A DNA stretch of 33,786 nt from Ophiostoma sp. CBS 140.51 (taxonomy: Eukaryota > Ascomycota > Sordariomycetes > Ophiostomatales > Ophiostomataceae), in contig JANSLP010000338.1 of assembly GCA_029298735.1 (NCBI GenBank), forward strand, positions 1 to 33,786, written 5' to 3'. Below the pieces are notes generated by a model, which saw nothing but the letters and a program-made list of their open reading frames with translations, ran no database searches and had not been told where the DNA came from. The translations under genes were made by a program, and so were the position numbers. The stretch's first letter is position 1. Each line of letters starts with the position of its first letter. Of this stretch, positions 1-10,852 are shown piece by piece.

Positions 1-104
1 CCTTTGCCCGTCGTGAACCCTTGTTTCCTGACCATAGAAATGCTTTTGCATGAAAATAAGCGGACACTTTCCTTACCGTTGCGCCCAGACCAGCAACTCT
101 TGTG

Positions 105-2718
105 TTACTCCTCCTCGTCACTCTCCACCACATACTTTAATGCAGCAGCCTCGCCAACCTCCATCTCGTGCAACTTCTTACGCTGCTCCTTTTCGGATTC
201 CTTAGCTGCTGCAGCCTGGAGAGCTTGTTGGCCAGATGTCACTTCAAACTCGGCCTCGTCGTCGTCGGCGCTATCCTCTTCCTCGCTATCGACTGATGCT
301 GCTGTGACTTCGATGGAGCCCGGGATCGTGGACGTCTCGCTCGTGACGCTTTGTGGCTCTGGTCTTGCAGGCGACGTGTTGCGCGACCGACGTCCAAGGT
401 ATTGGTCTAAGTCGATTGGCTTCAGCGTGGGGTCAAACGCCGCAGGAAGTCCGATGGCAGCGGCGACCCTGTGTGCCTCCTCGTCGGGTGAGATCCGTGC
501 CTCCATGTTGTATACGCTGCTGTTCTCGCTGTTCGCTTCGTGTACGCCGTTGGAGGGTGCCAGCATGTTGGCATAACTGTGGCGGGAGGGGTCGTTGGAC
601 CGCTTGTCCTTCTTCTTCTTGCGCTTCTCGTAATCACGCACTACCACGGTCGGTACTGGAGAGTATTGCAGACAGTATTTCGAAAACGAGTTCTTGTTCA
701 CGAGGCCCTGGAAGCCGCCCAGTGACCGACCGCGTGTGCCAACAACGAGCATTGACGGTTCGTAGACTTGAATCTGTACCGGAGGGGAGGGGGGGGGACC
801 CGCGCGTCAGCGTTGCACAGGGCAAAAGTGAAAGAGGGGGGACGCTGATACATACCAGCTTTTGGAAAGTTGCGTGCAGTTTTCCCACTGCGTACTCGAG
901 TTTTATACTGACTGCGCAGTTCTCGGGGATCTTGCTCTTGATTCTCTCCACCATCTTGTCGGCCCGCGCCTTGTAGTTCCGTTCCTCGACAGTCCGTGCA
1001 TCCTTGTCGATAACGTGGACACAAATGATCTCGTCGCCGTCGTCTGCGTATTCGTCCAGCAACCATTGTAGCGCAAAGTCGGAGTATACGTTCTGGTCGA
1101 TACCGACCATCATGGTTCGTGATCGGCGCCGGGGCTGGTAGCCATAGTGGCTGATACTCAGTGTGTATCCGAGCGTGTTTGATTTCGTCGCCTCTCCGAT
1201 CGGGATGTTGTCAAAGCCGACATGGTTCCGAAACCTGGAAGCAGAAGACGTTTCTGTTAGTGTCGCCATGGTGACGAGGCTCCCAGTCAATTGAAGGGAT
1301 TGGTAGCCAGAGAAAGGTGAGCGTGGAGTTGCGTGGCTGCGAAAGCGAAAGCGTGAAATGTGATGTGAGGTGGAGCAAGTATATTCGGCGATGTAGGAGA
1401 GGAGAAGGAAACGTATGAGGGGTGGAAGAAGCACAGGAACAAACGTCACAGGCTGTAAGTGCCTGTGGCTGTGCTAGAGAGGGGAAACAATCGCGCTGAG
1501 TTTGTCATATCCCGCTGGCAAATTTGGCGCAAGAACGCTGGACACTGTGGCGTGGTGCCTTATCGCGCCATAACGCTGCACCTAACGTCTGTGTAGCTCT
1601 GGTAGGGTCTGGCCAGGCTTCTTTCGAGCTAGCTGCGAGCTGCCTTTTTGCTGTGCTTTGCACCGAACATCACATGTGTGCACCCCGGCCATTTGCAGCA
1701 TTTGGGCGCGGCAGTCTCCCAGGGCTGGAACCATGCAGAGGGGGAGACCAGTGGCCTAGTGCAGTGGGGTAGAGAGGAGAAGATAAGTGAGAATAAGTAG
1801 GGAGGGTCAACAGGGACGGGCATGAGCGGCGCCCAAGAAGGCTATCATTGCACCAGCTAGAGCTAAAAGCCGGTGAAAGGGCGGCGGAAGTGCATTTGCT
1901 CGGGGAGCTAGTGTCGCTAGAGGGGGACCGGCGCATCCCACAGCCTTGAAGACAGACCGTCTATTACCGCTCTCCACTGCTCGCGTGCAACCCTGTCTGT
2001 GCTTGGGGGAAGAAAGACATGGGGAAATGGAGTTGGGGGACGAATGGGGTAACGAAATGGTGTGCGATCAGGTTCTCTCTCTCGCCGAAGTTGGGAAAAT
2101 GCCATGGAACACGTGGGCATGCATGAAAGGAAGGAAAATGAAGCGTGGGGTATGCTGAAAAGAAAAGGTCTTGTAAAGGCAAACGTGCTCGGGATGTGGA
2201 GATGATCAAACTTACCGTATGGGAGCTGGCGACTGGATACGTGCTTGCTTGGGCTGGCCCTGCGGTAGGGATGGGTTTTGTGGCTGGCGGAAGGTCACTG
2301 AGGCTGTCGACGCTTTTCTAGACGCCTTCCCGCTGCCCTCGCTCGCGAGATCGAGGACCGAGCTGGGACGCCTATCCTGAACTGGTGTGCCGGTGGTCAT
2401 AGCCGGGCTGGACGCTGCGACGGACGCGGCGCTGCTAGATGCCGTCTCCTCGGACGCTTCCGTACGCGCATCACTGCGCCGGCCCTCGACGCTGATGCTT
2501 GCAATAGATGTACCGGGTGTAGAGGTCGGGGCAGCTGTCGAGGCCGGCGGTGAAAAGTAGCCTGCGTTTGGCTTTGGAGTTGTAGCAGCATCGTCAGTTG
2601 TCTGGCCGGGGGCTTGGGTCATGGGCGAGACGTCGGACCCAGGACTTTTGTCTGCATCGGCGGCAGCTGTAACAGGAGCTGCTGCGGCCGGCGGTGATGA
2701 TATCGAGGCCCGAGACAT
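105..2718 (-). CDS. Universal stress protein (USP) family protein, 516 aa, 3 exons
   Basis: I read the exons as 2718-2216, 1234-856 and 773-105 (minus strand). Intron 1 has donor GTAAGT and acceptor CTAAC...TTCCAG; intron 2 (774-855) has donor GTATGT and acceptor GTACAG. Phases agree (CG|G at the first junction, phase 0 at the second). Residues 1-167 are a Ser/Ala/Pro-rich, probably disordered region. The USP domain runs from about 203 to 340: the first strand RTMMVGIDQNVYS, the helix ALQWLLDEYADDGDEIICVHV, and the ATP-loop region VGTRGRSLGGFQG followed by NSFSKYCLQYSPVPTVVVR. A basic stretch (KRKKKKDKR, about 344-352) and an acidic Ser-rich tail follow. USP domains are Rossmann-like nucleotide-binding folds linked to stress responses; the fungal role is poorly defined. 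The last glycine of the bacterial G-2x-G-9x-G(S/T) motif is Asn here, so ATP binding is uncertain. The family call is firm; the first exon is inferred from splice signals and phase. Confidence 0.88.
1235..2215 (-). other. 981-nt intron 1 of the USP gene, unusually long
   Basis: The donor GTAAGT begins at 2215. The branch-like CTAAC (1260-1256) and acceptor TTCCAG end at 1235. Introns elsewhere in this window are 57-106 nt, so this one is about ten times longer. I see no cassette exon with good signals inside it. An ATG at 1269-1267 opens a frame that runs through the acceptor into exon 2 in the correct reading frame, so a transcript starting inside the intron would code a shorter (about 360 aa) protein without the Ser/Ala/Pro-rich region. 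A CACGTG palindrome lies at 2110-2115. Confidence 0.65.
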
Positions 2719-5700
2719 GGTAGGTCGCTTTTTTCGTGAGGTTGTTGCTTGGTCCTCGACGGAATTGTTGTGGCGAGTTTTGTTTGAACGCTGTTTGCAG
2801 CTTGGCCGTCGACGTTGTGCTTGCTTTTCAACTTCGCGCGGTTGGAGGGGCCTCGGCTTGGCTTGGCTTGCCTTCGTAGCTCTGCCTCTTTATGGGTATC
2901 TTGGGGTATCTTGGCTATCTGTTTCTTTTCGTGTTCGTGTTGCTGAGATTTCTGCTATTTATATTTCCTTTTCGTCCTTGCTTATGTTTGGTGACTGCGT
3001 GCGCGCTCGCTGCTCCGACGGCCTCAGGAGAGGCCAGCACGGGCTATTCGACTTCGCGACGCATTGAGAGGGACAGAAGGGATAGGGTGCTCATGAATGA
3101 GCTGTATAAAGGCCAGCCAAAATGGTGGCGTGGTGTTTCCTAGACGGAGAGTGTGTTGTCAGAGGGAGGCCTTCCTATTATGAGGTCGTTTTTTTCTTCG
3201 GGACAAGCTTTCGGTATTTTCGAGTGGTGTTGTGTTATTTGAGCTTGGTGGGCAAGCTATTCGTAAGAGGCACTGGTGAGGAAGGTGAAGGGGAAAAAGA
3301 TGGGCGAGAATATGCCCGTCTGCTTTTAGCAGGAACGCATTCGTAGGGCAGTGACAATAGAAAATGAGACAGGGTAGTTCCTTCCCCAGTAATCCAGAAA
3401 TTGTTATGGGCGGCGGCGGCGCAAGGGTGGGCTGGAACAGGACTGGATGCCCAAAACACAAGCACACACGACCATAAGAATGGGCACGACCCGTATCTTA
3501 TTTTCAGAAGAGTGTGAAAAAGACCGCCCTAGCTCTCTTTGAGAAAAGAAATGGCTCCTGCTGTTTTTATGAAGGACAAGACGATCACACCGGGTGGGGG
3601 AAAGGAGCATATCTATTTTTTATTTTTTCGGATCACAAGCTGGGCAGGAACGACCCTGGAGCCCTACGCCAACAACAAAACATGGCAAAAGAGGTTAGAA
3701 GCTACATAAACAACACCACAAAACACAGAAGATACAGAGATAATAACGATATCTGCCCTGGTCAGGGTCTGGACGTAGGCGTGATTTGTGGCTTCGTAGG
3801 CTTGATGGGCGCTATTGCGTTAGGTACTGGATACGTCCCTTCCTGTTACTGTTATCCCGCTTCTGTCTGTCGTGGCTTGCTCCTGCGAGCTTCCACCAAA
3901 CAAAGGAGCACGTCACATCTTTCGGCGTCTTGGCATTGCGGAAAGATGTGGGTAGGCGGACGAGTCGCTGGACAGAAGGAGGATCTAGTTCTTACGAAGT
4001 ACGATAACGGAGAGCACGACCGTGGGCGGAGGAGCTCTTTGATTTTCAAACGAAAAAGAAGAAGATGGCAGCCGTAAAAAAGGAAAATACCAAAGGGAAG
4101 GTGCAAACAAGCAACCGAGGAAGTTGCGCCCAACGGGATGTGTAATGGGCCTAGGCCCGCCTAGACAGGGGGTGGTTTATTCGCAGTCGTTTTGTGAACA
4201 GGGGACGGGCCTTCTTGCAAGCTAAATGCGCACTGCCTACATCTTGACAGGAAAGCAACGTCGGCGTTTTACTATTACAAAAGGATATCCTGTCCTCCAC
4301 GCACCTGCGCACCCATCCGTCCACCCCCTGCGACCCCATTGCTTGGGCATGTATTACCATTATCTACTCGATACACGATTGCCCGGCGGCCCTGAAGCTT
4401 GGGCGGACGCAGGTGCACACATCATAATATGGTACGTAATGAGATACAATGCAGCTAACCCCAGATCCACCGAGAGTCGGCCAGCTACTGTTGCCCAGTC
4501 TTGGCACGAGGCCTCCCAGGACCTTCCGTATCACTTGCAATTTACAGGGCTTCAATCTGCTCTGGCACAAAGGGCATCTTTGGACAAGATGAAACGGAGG
4601 ACGGCTCGACGACGGATGTGAAGTGGCCGGCGAGAGTGAGATATTGCAGACTGGAGAGCCTTCGGCAAACTTCAACGAAGACTACTTGAGACAAGTTCTT
4701 GACCGCGGCGGCGGCGCGCGACCGCGCAGAGCAGCATGCCCCACGGTTGAACAGAAGGCAAAGCTTCCCACGAATACGGTGTAAACGGCGTCCGTGGGTC
4801 AGGTCTTGTGCTAGCAGAAAAATAAGCCCTGCAGATGGTGGCGGCCAGTCGTTTTGCGAGACCTGCAATCACGGACCATCTTCCTCCTTTCTTTTCTTTT
4901 CCTGTCCCCTTCCTGCACACGCCGCTATCAGATGAAGTGGGCGGGCAGCAGGGGCTATGAGTCGCCAACACTCACCGGCATTTGTCCTCGGGACACTGTA
5001 AGCGCAGACAGCGGTGAGCAAAGTGAAGCAGCAGCTTTTTTCAACTTGTCGGCCGGACTGAGCTCCAAGTACACACACAGTAGCCATTGTGTCGGGTGAA
5101 AGGTGGCTTTCTAACGTCCGATCAACAAACCATCTTACACCTAAAAGGCGCCACAGCGTTTCCTTTGCAAAGATGGCCAACTGCCTCTATTGATTGTCGC
5201 TGGTTGCAGTTACAAACCTGACTACTGTGGTTGCGTTCCGGTCCGCGTTCCGGAAAGCCTCCTACCGTTCACTATCTCCAGTATCATATCCATGTACAAA
5301 GCATGATACATCTACACCGTGACAAGTTGCCCAGACAAATCGGTCTCCAAGCGCACGCCGCCGTATCTTGGTCACCAAGTAGCTTGACTTTCGGCAAGAT
5401 GTCGTATTCCGGCGAGCGGCTCGGGTGTTGGAGAGGCTGCATGTTATTTGCCCGGCGTTCAGCCTTTCCCTGTTCTGCCCGCCTTTGCCTTTTCTCCTGA
5501 TCTGATATCTGATAGCCCTGGCCTCCGCTGTGGTTCTCCTTGGCTGCACAAAACATCTTATCTTGCCCCTCTCTTTGTCTGGCAAGACGCCAAGAACGGA
5601 AAATCAAGACCTCAAGACGTCGAATCAAGTGCCAACGTGCCAAGAAAGGTGGTGCAAATTGGTTTCAGCACACAAACGCTCGCAGATTTGGATAGACAAG

Positions 5701-6395
5701 GGTGGGACGGGACCAAGAGAACTGCAGATTTGTTTCTGTGAAAAAGAAGACGAAAACACACACTTGGTGGCCTGGTTGCAGGCTTTCTGTTCGGCGTATA
5801 TCTCGCTCATTCACCTTTTCCCGCTCGAGGTCCTGGTTTGGATGCTACGAAAACAGGGAGAGGGAGATATGCCGAAGGGCAAGTATATACGGTGGTAAAC
5901 CTGTTTGCAGGAGTAAGCGACGTAGTATCACGGCCCGGATCGAAACAAGCAGAAAAAAAATAGAACAATTAAAAGTAAAAAAAAAAACCCTAGGACAATT
6001 GCTAATGCGGGACGATCCTCCCTCGTTTTCCCTGCCCTACCTCCCCAGAACCAAATCTTTCATTTTGTTCCTCGTTTCCTCATCTGGCCGTTTTCTGGCC
6101 CGTAAACTTTTGTCTAACTCGTGCCCCAGGTCGTTTCCCCAAATCGTTCGACTGTTTGCGCTCGATGGGTTTCCTTCGTTTCTTGTCCGGCATATTGCAA
6201 AGCCAAGACGCCATCCAATTCGAAAGGGACATGAACTCCGTGTAAGGTTTAAGATATGTTGTGTGTGGTGTTGTTAGGTGCCGCAGGGTTGTATACAGGG
6301 TTGCACAAACACTTGTCATTCTTCCTCTGCTTTGTGTGTGTCGTGTGTGTGCACCGCTCCGTAGCGGCTTGGTCGTTTCTCTAGGGCTAATCCGC
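2719..6395. other. 3.7-kb stretch without a supported gene
   Basis: This lies between the USP start codon and the eIF3l stop codon, both on the minus strand. It must hold the USP promoter/leader (nearest 2719) and the eIF3l 3' UTR (nearest 6395). Open frames up to about 190 codons exist on both strands (for example 3514-4077 and 5702-6277, plus). They have no recognisable domains, uneven composition and no matching splice partners, so I do not call them. A-rich runs occur at 5951-5988. I see no tRNA A/B boxes, transposon ends or long repeats. A non-coding RNA cannot be excluded from sequence alone. Confidence 0.6.
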
Positions 6396-8023
6396 TTAAG
6401 CGTAGGTCCGGGACAGGTTGCGCAGGTACCAGTCGACCAGCTTGCGGCCAACCTTTGCCTCTGACACATGAATGAGGTCCTAATGATGGTTAGTAATAAG
6501 TTGTAAACATGAATGAAGTAGACATATGTTTGGGGAATATACGTACACCCTGCATGGCGTAGTCAAGGTCGCTGACGTTGACCCACTCGCCGTCCAGCAG
6601 CTTCTGGTCGTTCCACCGCAGCTGCTTGGTGCGCTCCTTGTTAACAATCAACCACGAGCGCAGCTCCTCGGGCCGCACCTCCAGGAAGCCAGCCAGCTTC
6701 TTCAGGTCCATCGTCGTGTACAGACGCAGGTACGACTTGACAGTCGGGCTCCACATATTGTTCTTGACCTCGTCCATGAAGACGGCCAGGTGGTGCTCGA
6801 TGGGGTCAACGTTGGCCTCCGGGTTCTCAAAATCTGGGGGTACGGGGGAGATGAACTTGGGGCACGCAGCCCGGAACAGCTCCTCGAAGATGGGCAGCGA
6901 CTCAGGGCCGCCGCGCTGCAGCTTCAGCAGCTGCTCACCATACTTCTCACGGATCTGGGTGTGGATGGCGTCATCCAGACGCGTGGGGCTGAAGGCGACG
7001 CAGATGGCGATGAGGGCGTACATCTGGTCGTTCTTCTTGGTGATCGAGTCGTACTGCGCGTTCTTCTGGAAGTTCTTAGTGCGCGAGACGTACACCAGGA
7101 TGTGGCTGAACATGCGGATAGCATCGGAGTAGCGGCGCATCATCATGTACGAGAAGCCAATGTAGTAGTACGTGGTGAAGTGCGCAGCCATAACGCGCGC
7201 AAACATGGCCTTCTTGTTCAGCTCAATGTCGTCCATGGTCTTGAGCGCCAGGCTGAAGTCGCCCAGCAGACAGTGCACGCGCAGCAGGCCAATGATGGAG
7301 AAGTAGCCCAGCATGCGGTACAGGTTCTTGGAGCCGTACTCGCCGGCGACGGCGGCGGGGTCCTCGTTACGCTTCTGCGCGGCCAGCTGCTCGGTAATCT
7401 GCGACCGCTGGATCAGCGAGTACAGGACGTTCAGCACGCTGTAGCAGCCCCACGTGTTGGGGTTCTCCCGCAGGACGGCAATCTCCTCCTCGTTGTTATT
7501 CTGGCGGGCGATGCGCATGCGGTAAGAAGAGAAGGAGTTGAACTGGTAGATAAACTCGTCGATGACGTCCCAAGCCCAGTAGTACTGCAAAGGAGGGGTA
7601 TATGTTAGTCAACATGTCCATATAAAACAAGTCTCAGAACATTCTCAACAAATCCATCGTGTCGATAGACATCCAACCCCAGTCCAAAAGTCCAACACCA
7701 ATCCGACATACCGAAGGGGGCTCCAAGTCCACGGGACCCTCGGAGTTGAGGATGAAATGGAACAAGCTGCAGTAGGCATCGTAGCTCTGGAACTTGACCT
7801 CGAGCGGTGCCGAGAAGTCAAGCGGCTGGGCGGCGGCGGCCAGTCTTGACTGAATGTCGTCGTTCTGCTGGGCAAGAGTCAGGGAGTTAACCTGCTCCAG
7901 CTCTTCGAGACCGTCCTCGTATTCGACCTGCTCGCGGTAGTCGGCGACAAGTGCCTCCTCCTCAACATCGCTGTCGTCGTCAAGGGCGCGTGCCGGCGCG
8001 GCGCCGTTCTGAAGTCCGCTCAT
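6396..8023 (-). CDS. EIF3L: Eukaryotic translation initiation factor 3 subunit L (eIF3l), 477 aa, 3 exons
   Basis: Exons are 8023-7712, 7584-6547 and 6479-6396. Intron 1 (7585-7711) has GTATGT, CTAAC and TTTGCAG; intron 2 (6480-6546) has GTACGT, CTAAC and ATTAG; all junctions are phase 0. eIF3l is a PCI-domain subunit of the cytoplasmic eIF3 complex that helps recruit mRNA to the 40S ribosome. The sequence shows an acidic N-terminus, the family hallmark YYWAWDVIDEFIYQFNSF just after the first intron, a TPR-like helical middle (FSLALKTMDDIELNKK, YYIGFSYMMMRRYSDAIRMF), and a C-terminal PCI module ending DLDYAMQG / DLIHVSEAKVGRKLVDWYL. The length matches filamentous-fungal orthologs. Saccharomyces cerevisiae lacks this subunit, which fits a filamentous host. 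Strong GC-rich third positions create a long antisense open frame that is a shadow. The call is very secure. Confidence 0.97.
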
Positions 8024-9061
8024 TGTCGCGATTTTCGGATGGATTTCGCGTTTGCGGTGCTTTTCGTTTGAATATTCGAGTCAGGCCCTCGATCGAGATG
8101 TTCGTCGAAAAAGGAGGGCGGGGAGGGGTCGTCGTGATCGGAGGGGGGGTGAAAGGGACCTAAAAAATCGAAGAATGCGAAGTTCGAAAATTGTCTACAA
8201 AACTGCCCGCCAAAATTTTGCTGTCCGTTTTCGTTTGGCTAGCGGGGCCAACGCATTTTTCGTGGGGTCCTCTCCCATTCAGCATCCTGCTTAGTCATTT
8301 TGGCCATTGATTTGGGCGCTGGGCCTGGGCAAGATGAGACGCTTGCAGCGGCTTTCTGGGTTTTCTTAGGGCTTTGCAGGCGTTTTGGCAGAGGACAATA
8401 CGAACAGGGACGTCGTGAGGTGGAGAAGGCACGGATAAATCTATGGCCGGTCCGAGCACATGCAGACGCCCGGCTCGGGTGTCGCCTTGCGAGTCAATCC
8501 CCTTTGGTACTAGGTTTCAGACAAGCCGAAACCCCGCTAGTCGCCCAGCACCAGTGTAATTACGACGTACTGTGTCGTTCAGCTGTCATCACCTTCGTCA
8601 GCGCTCTTTCTGTTTTGGGGGAAGGAACGCATCCAAACAAAAGTACTCCACTCCTGCGGAACACGACGTACGCAGCTCACACCCTCGTATCTATCCAGCC
8701 TCTATCTATGCTCGACTCCTACATCTGTATCGCCTCATCATCAACCACACCAGCGACAGGCATCGCAATCACGGCGATATAACAGCCCCATCAACAGCTG
8801 CTCCAACAACGTCAACAGACCGAAACGACCGCTAGCTCTCATCAGCTCTCCCCTATTCTTCAGCGCTTCCTTCATCCTCATCTCGAATCTCCAGGGGAAG
8901 GAAGAGATGTGCCCGAGCTCCGCCGTCCGAGCTATCGACGCCTCTCGATAATCGATCGATATCGTGCACGTACACGCCTCTTCTTCTCATCCACTCCACG
9001 ACGCCATAGCTGCGCACAACCACTTAATCACCACCAACGCGCGTCTCGCTGCCGGGCGATC
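8024..9061. promoter_or_regulatory. Divergent promoter region between eIF3l and GPHR
   Basis: The two start codons face away from each other across 1,038 bp, so both promoters and leaders must lie here. The right half (about 8640-9055) is rich in C, A and T with few G on the plus strand, as in CT/CA-rich fungal 5' leaders. No clear TATA box is visible. One short upstream open reading frame (8907-8951) is listed separately. I see no additional protein gene. Confidence 0.6.
8907..8951 (+). promoter_or_regulatory. Putative 14-codon upstream ORF in the GPHR leader
   Basis: An ATG at 8907 is followed by 13 further sense codons and TAA at 8949-8951, 110 nt before the GPHR start. No other ATG intervenes before 9062. 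If the transcript starts upstream of 8907, scanning ribosomes would meet this ORF first and it could lower GPHR translation. Transcript start and conservation are unknown. Confidence 0.35.
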
Positions 9062-10852
9062 ATGGGTCTCTTTGGCCTCGGCGCCGGCTGCGACGACGAC
9101 GGCTGTTCAGCAACACCGCCCGGCCTGTCGTTGTCGATGCTTTTCTCTCTCACGCCCTTCCTCGTCACCTTCTTTATTGTCTTTGTCATTGTCCATAAAA
9201 AAATCTTTCCATTACTGTCCCGCGTTCAACAAGCCGACGATGGCCAGGACCATTATCTCCCACCATCAGCACCCGCTGGCCTGCGGCTCGTCCACGCCGC
9301 GCATGGCTCCCGCTCGCTGCGTCGCCGGTTCGCCGCAGCGGCTTTTGCAACTACTACTGCCCTGGCTGCAGTCCTGGCGGAGCTGATTCTTGCTGAGCTG
9401 TCCGAAATGGTGGACCCGATTGCTCGCAATGCAGCTCTCCGGTTCACGGTCCCGGCGCTCCTTTTTCTCCTCATCATTCTCATCCCCTTCCTCGAGCTCC
9501 AGTCCGTTATCAGCGCATCAGGCTGGTCGTTCCAGCGAACCGCCAAGGGCAAGATCCCTCGTGTGGCATGGACGCTGCAGATGCTCGCCTTTGGCGGCTG
9601 GCTGTTTGTATTCTGGTCGCTGGGCATTGCCGTGCCTGGCCCTGTCGAGAGCTACATGTACTCCAAAGATGCGCATACAGGATTCGATAGCACAGGCATT
9701 GCCATGGCATCACGTTGGGACCCTACCTCTGACGACCCCTTCGACTTGAACAGCCTGCGCCCTGCCAGCTCTCGGGGACTGGCTCGCGCATGCCTCGAGC
9801 GTGTTGGCGTCATTGGCATCTCGCTGATGGCTCTCCTCTCGGGCTTTGCTAGCGTCTCGTCTCCATGGCAGACCTACAACGACCGGCGCAGCGCACGGAG
9901 ACGACCGGTGTCTGATACGGACCTCGCTCGCAAGGAAACCAGCCTCAGTATGACCGCCGATTTGCTGTCGACAAAGCGCCACCGCCTCCGGTCCCTGCAG
10001 CGCAAGTTGGAAGTCTCTGCGACCCAGCAGTCTGCATCAAGCAGCACCTCGCCGCCACAGCAGCAGGGCAGCGTCTTTGGCAAGCTCGTCGGCTCCTTCA
10101 AGAGCATGGTCGGAGCGGATAGTCCTGAAGCCGCCGAGATCAAGAGCCTGGAGATGGAGATCTCCGGGCTGGAGACGATGGAGGCTGGACTGTCTGCGTC
10201 CCTGTCGGCCCTTCGCTCAAAGCGTGCGTCGGAGGCTCGCTCAGGCACTTTCGTGGGCAAGCTGTTTGCGATTCCACAGTATGCCTTTGGCGTCTACTGC
10301 ATCTACCGCATCCTGGCAACGTCCATCACCACATTGCATCGGATGTACTACCCAGAGGCGTCTTTCTCCTCGTCTGACCCAATCAACCGGTTCTTGGGCC
10401 TGCTGGCCAAGCACTGGGACCCAAAGCTCGACCAGCTCGCGTGGGCACGGCAGATTTCGTTCCTGCTGAGCGGCGTGATCCTGGCTGCGTCGGCTAACTC
10501 GGTGCTACAGACGTTCCACATCTTTGTCAAGTGGACACCGGGCCTGCTATACCAGGCACAGGCCAACCTGGCACTGCTTATCGGGCAGATTGCGGCGACG
10601 TACGTCATTAGCTCGGCGCTGCTTCTGCGATCCAACTTGCCCAAGGAGATGGGCAGTGCCGTGAGTGACGCGCTGGAGAGTGCGCTGTCGCCTGGGTTTG
10701 TGGACCGCTGGTTCGAGGGATGGTTCCTGCTTGCAAGCATGCTGACGGCCGTCGGTCTCTACATTGGACGGTCACTTTCGTCGGGCGACATGCTTGATGG
10801 ATACGACGAGTACGGCATGGAGGAGATGGGCCGGAAGCCACTGAAGGACTAA
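9062..10852 (+). CDS. GPHR: Golgi pH regulator / GPR89-like (GPHR, ABA_GPCR family) multi-pass membrane protein, 596 aa
   Basis: A single uninterrupted exon. The ATG at 9062 is chosen because it directly precedes the expected short N-terminus and the first membrane helix (about residues 24-44); the frame stays open upstream but is not protein-like. Further hydrophobic segments include a helix near ALRFTVPALLFLLIILIPF, one at GGWLFVFWSLGIAVPGP, one at GVIGISLMALLSGFASVSSP, and several in the last 200 residues, in total about nine. The PWQTYNDRR element after the fifth helix and the following charged loop (KRHRLRSLQRKLE, coiled-coil-like) are family hallmarks, as is YCIYRI...TSITTL in the C-terminal half. 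Family members are anion channels or regulators of Golgi/ER ion homeostasis; plant homologs were proposed as abscisic-acid GPCRs. It is divergent from eIF3l. The family call is secure, the exact transport activity is not. Confidence 0.93.
   Translation: MGLFGLGAGCDDDGCSATPPGLSLSMLFSLTPFLVTFFIVFVIVHKKIFPLLSRVQQADDGQDHYLPPSAPAGLRLVHAAHGSRSLRRRFAAAAFATTTALAAVLAELILAELSEMVDPIARNAALRFTVPALLFLLIILIPFLELQSVISASGWSFQRTAKGKIPRVAWTLQMLAFGGWLFVFWSLGIAVPGPVESYMYSKDAHTGFDSTGIAMASRWDPTSDDPFDLNSLRPASSRGLARACLERVGVIGISLMALLSGFASVSSPWQTYNDRRSARRRPVSDTDLARKETSLSMTADLLSTKRHRLRSLQRKLEVSATQQSASSSTSPPQQQGSVFGKLVGSFKSMVGADSPEAAEIKSLEMEISGLETMEAGLSASLSALRSKRASEARSGTFVGKLFAIPQYAFGVYCIYRILATSITTLHRMYYPEASFSSSDPINRFLGLLAKHWDPKLDQLAWARQISFLLSGVILAASANSVLQTFHIFVKWTPGLLYQAQANLALLIGQIAATYVISSALLLRSNLPKEMGSAVSDALESALSPGFVDRWFEGWFLLASMLTAVGLYIGRSLSSGDMLDGYDEYGMEEMGRKPLKD

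Noticed and set aside
3514..4077. 187-codon plus-strand open frame
   Set aside because: Mixed, low-quality composition, no domain, no conserved splice partners and no coding-like third-position bias.
5702..6277. 191-codon plus-strand open frame
   Set aside because: Runs through A-rich tracts and the eIF3l 3' flank; the translation has Lys/Ser runs and no recognisable pattern.
6526..7608. 360-codon plus-strand open frame opposite eIF3l
   Set aside because: It is the antisense shadow of a strongly GC3-biased exon; its translation is Val/Leu/Gln-rich without domains, while the minus strand is unmistakably eIF3l.
9253..9627. Minus-strand open frames within GPHR
   Set aside because: Antisense shadows of a single-exon membrane-protein gene with clear family motifs.
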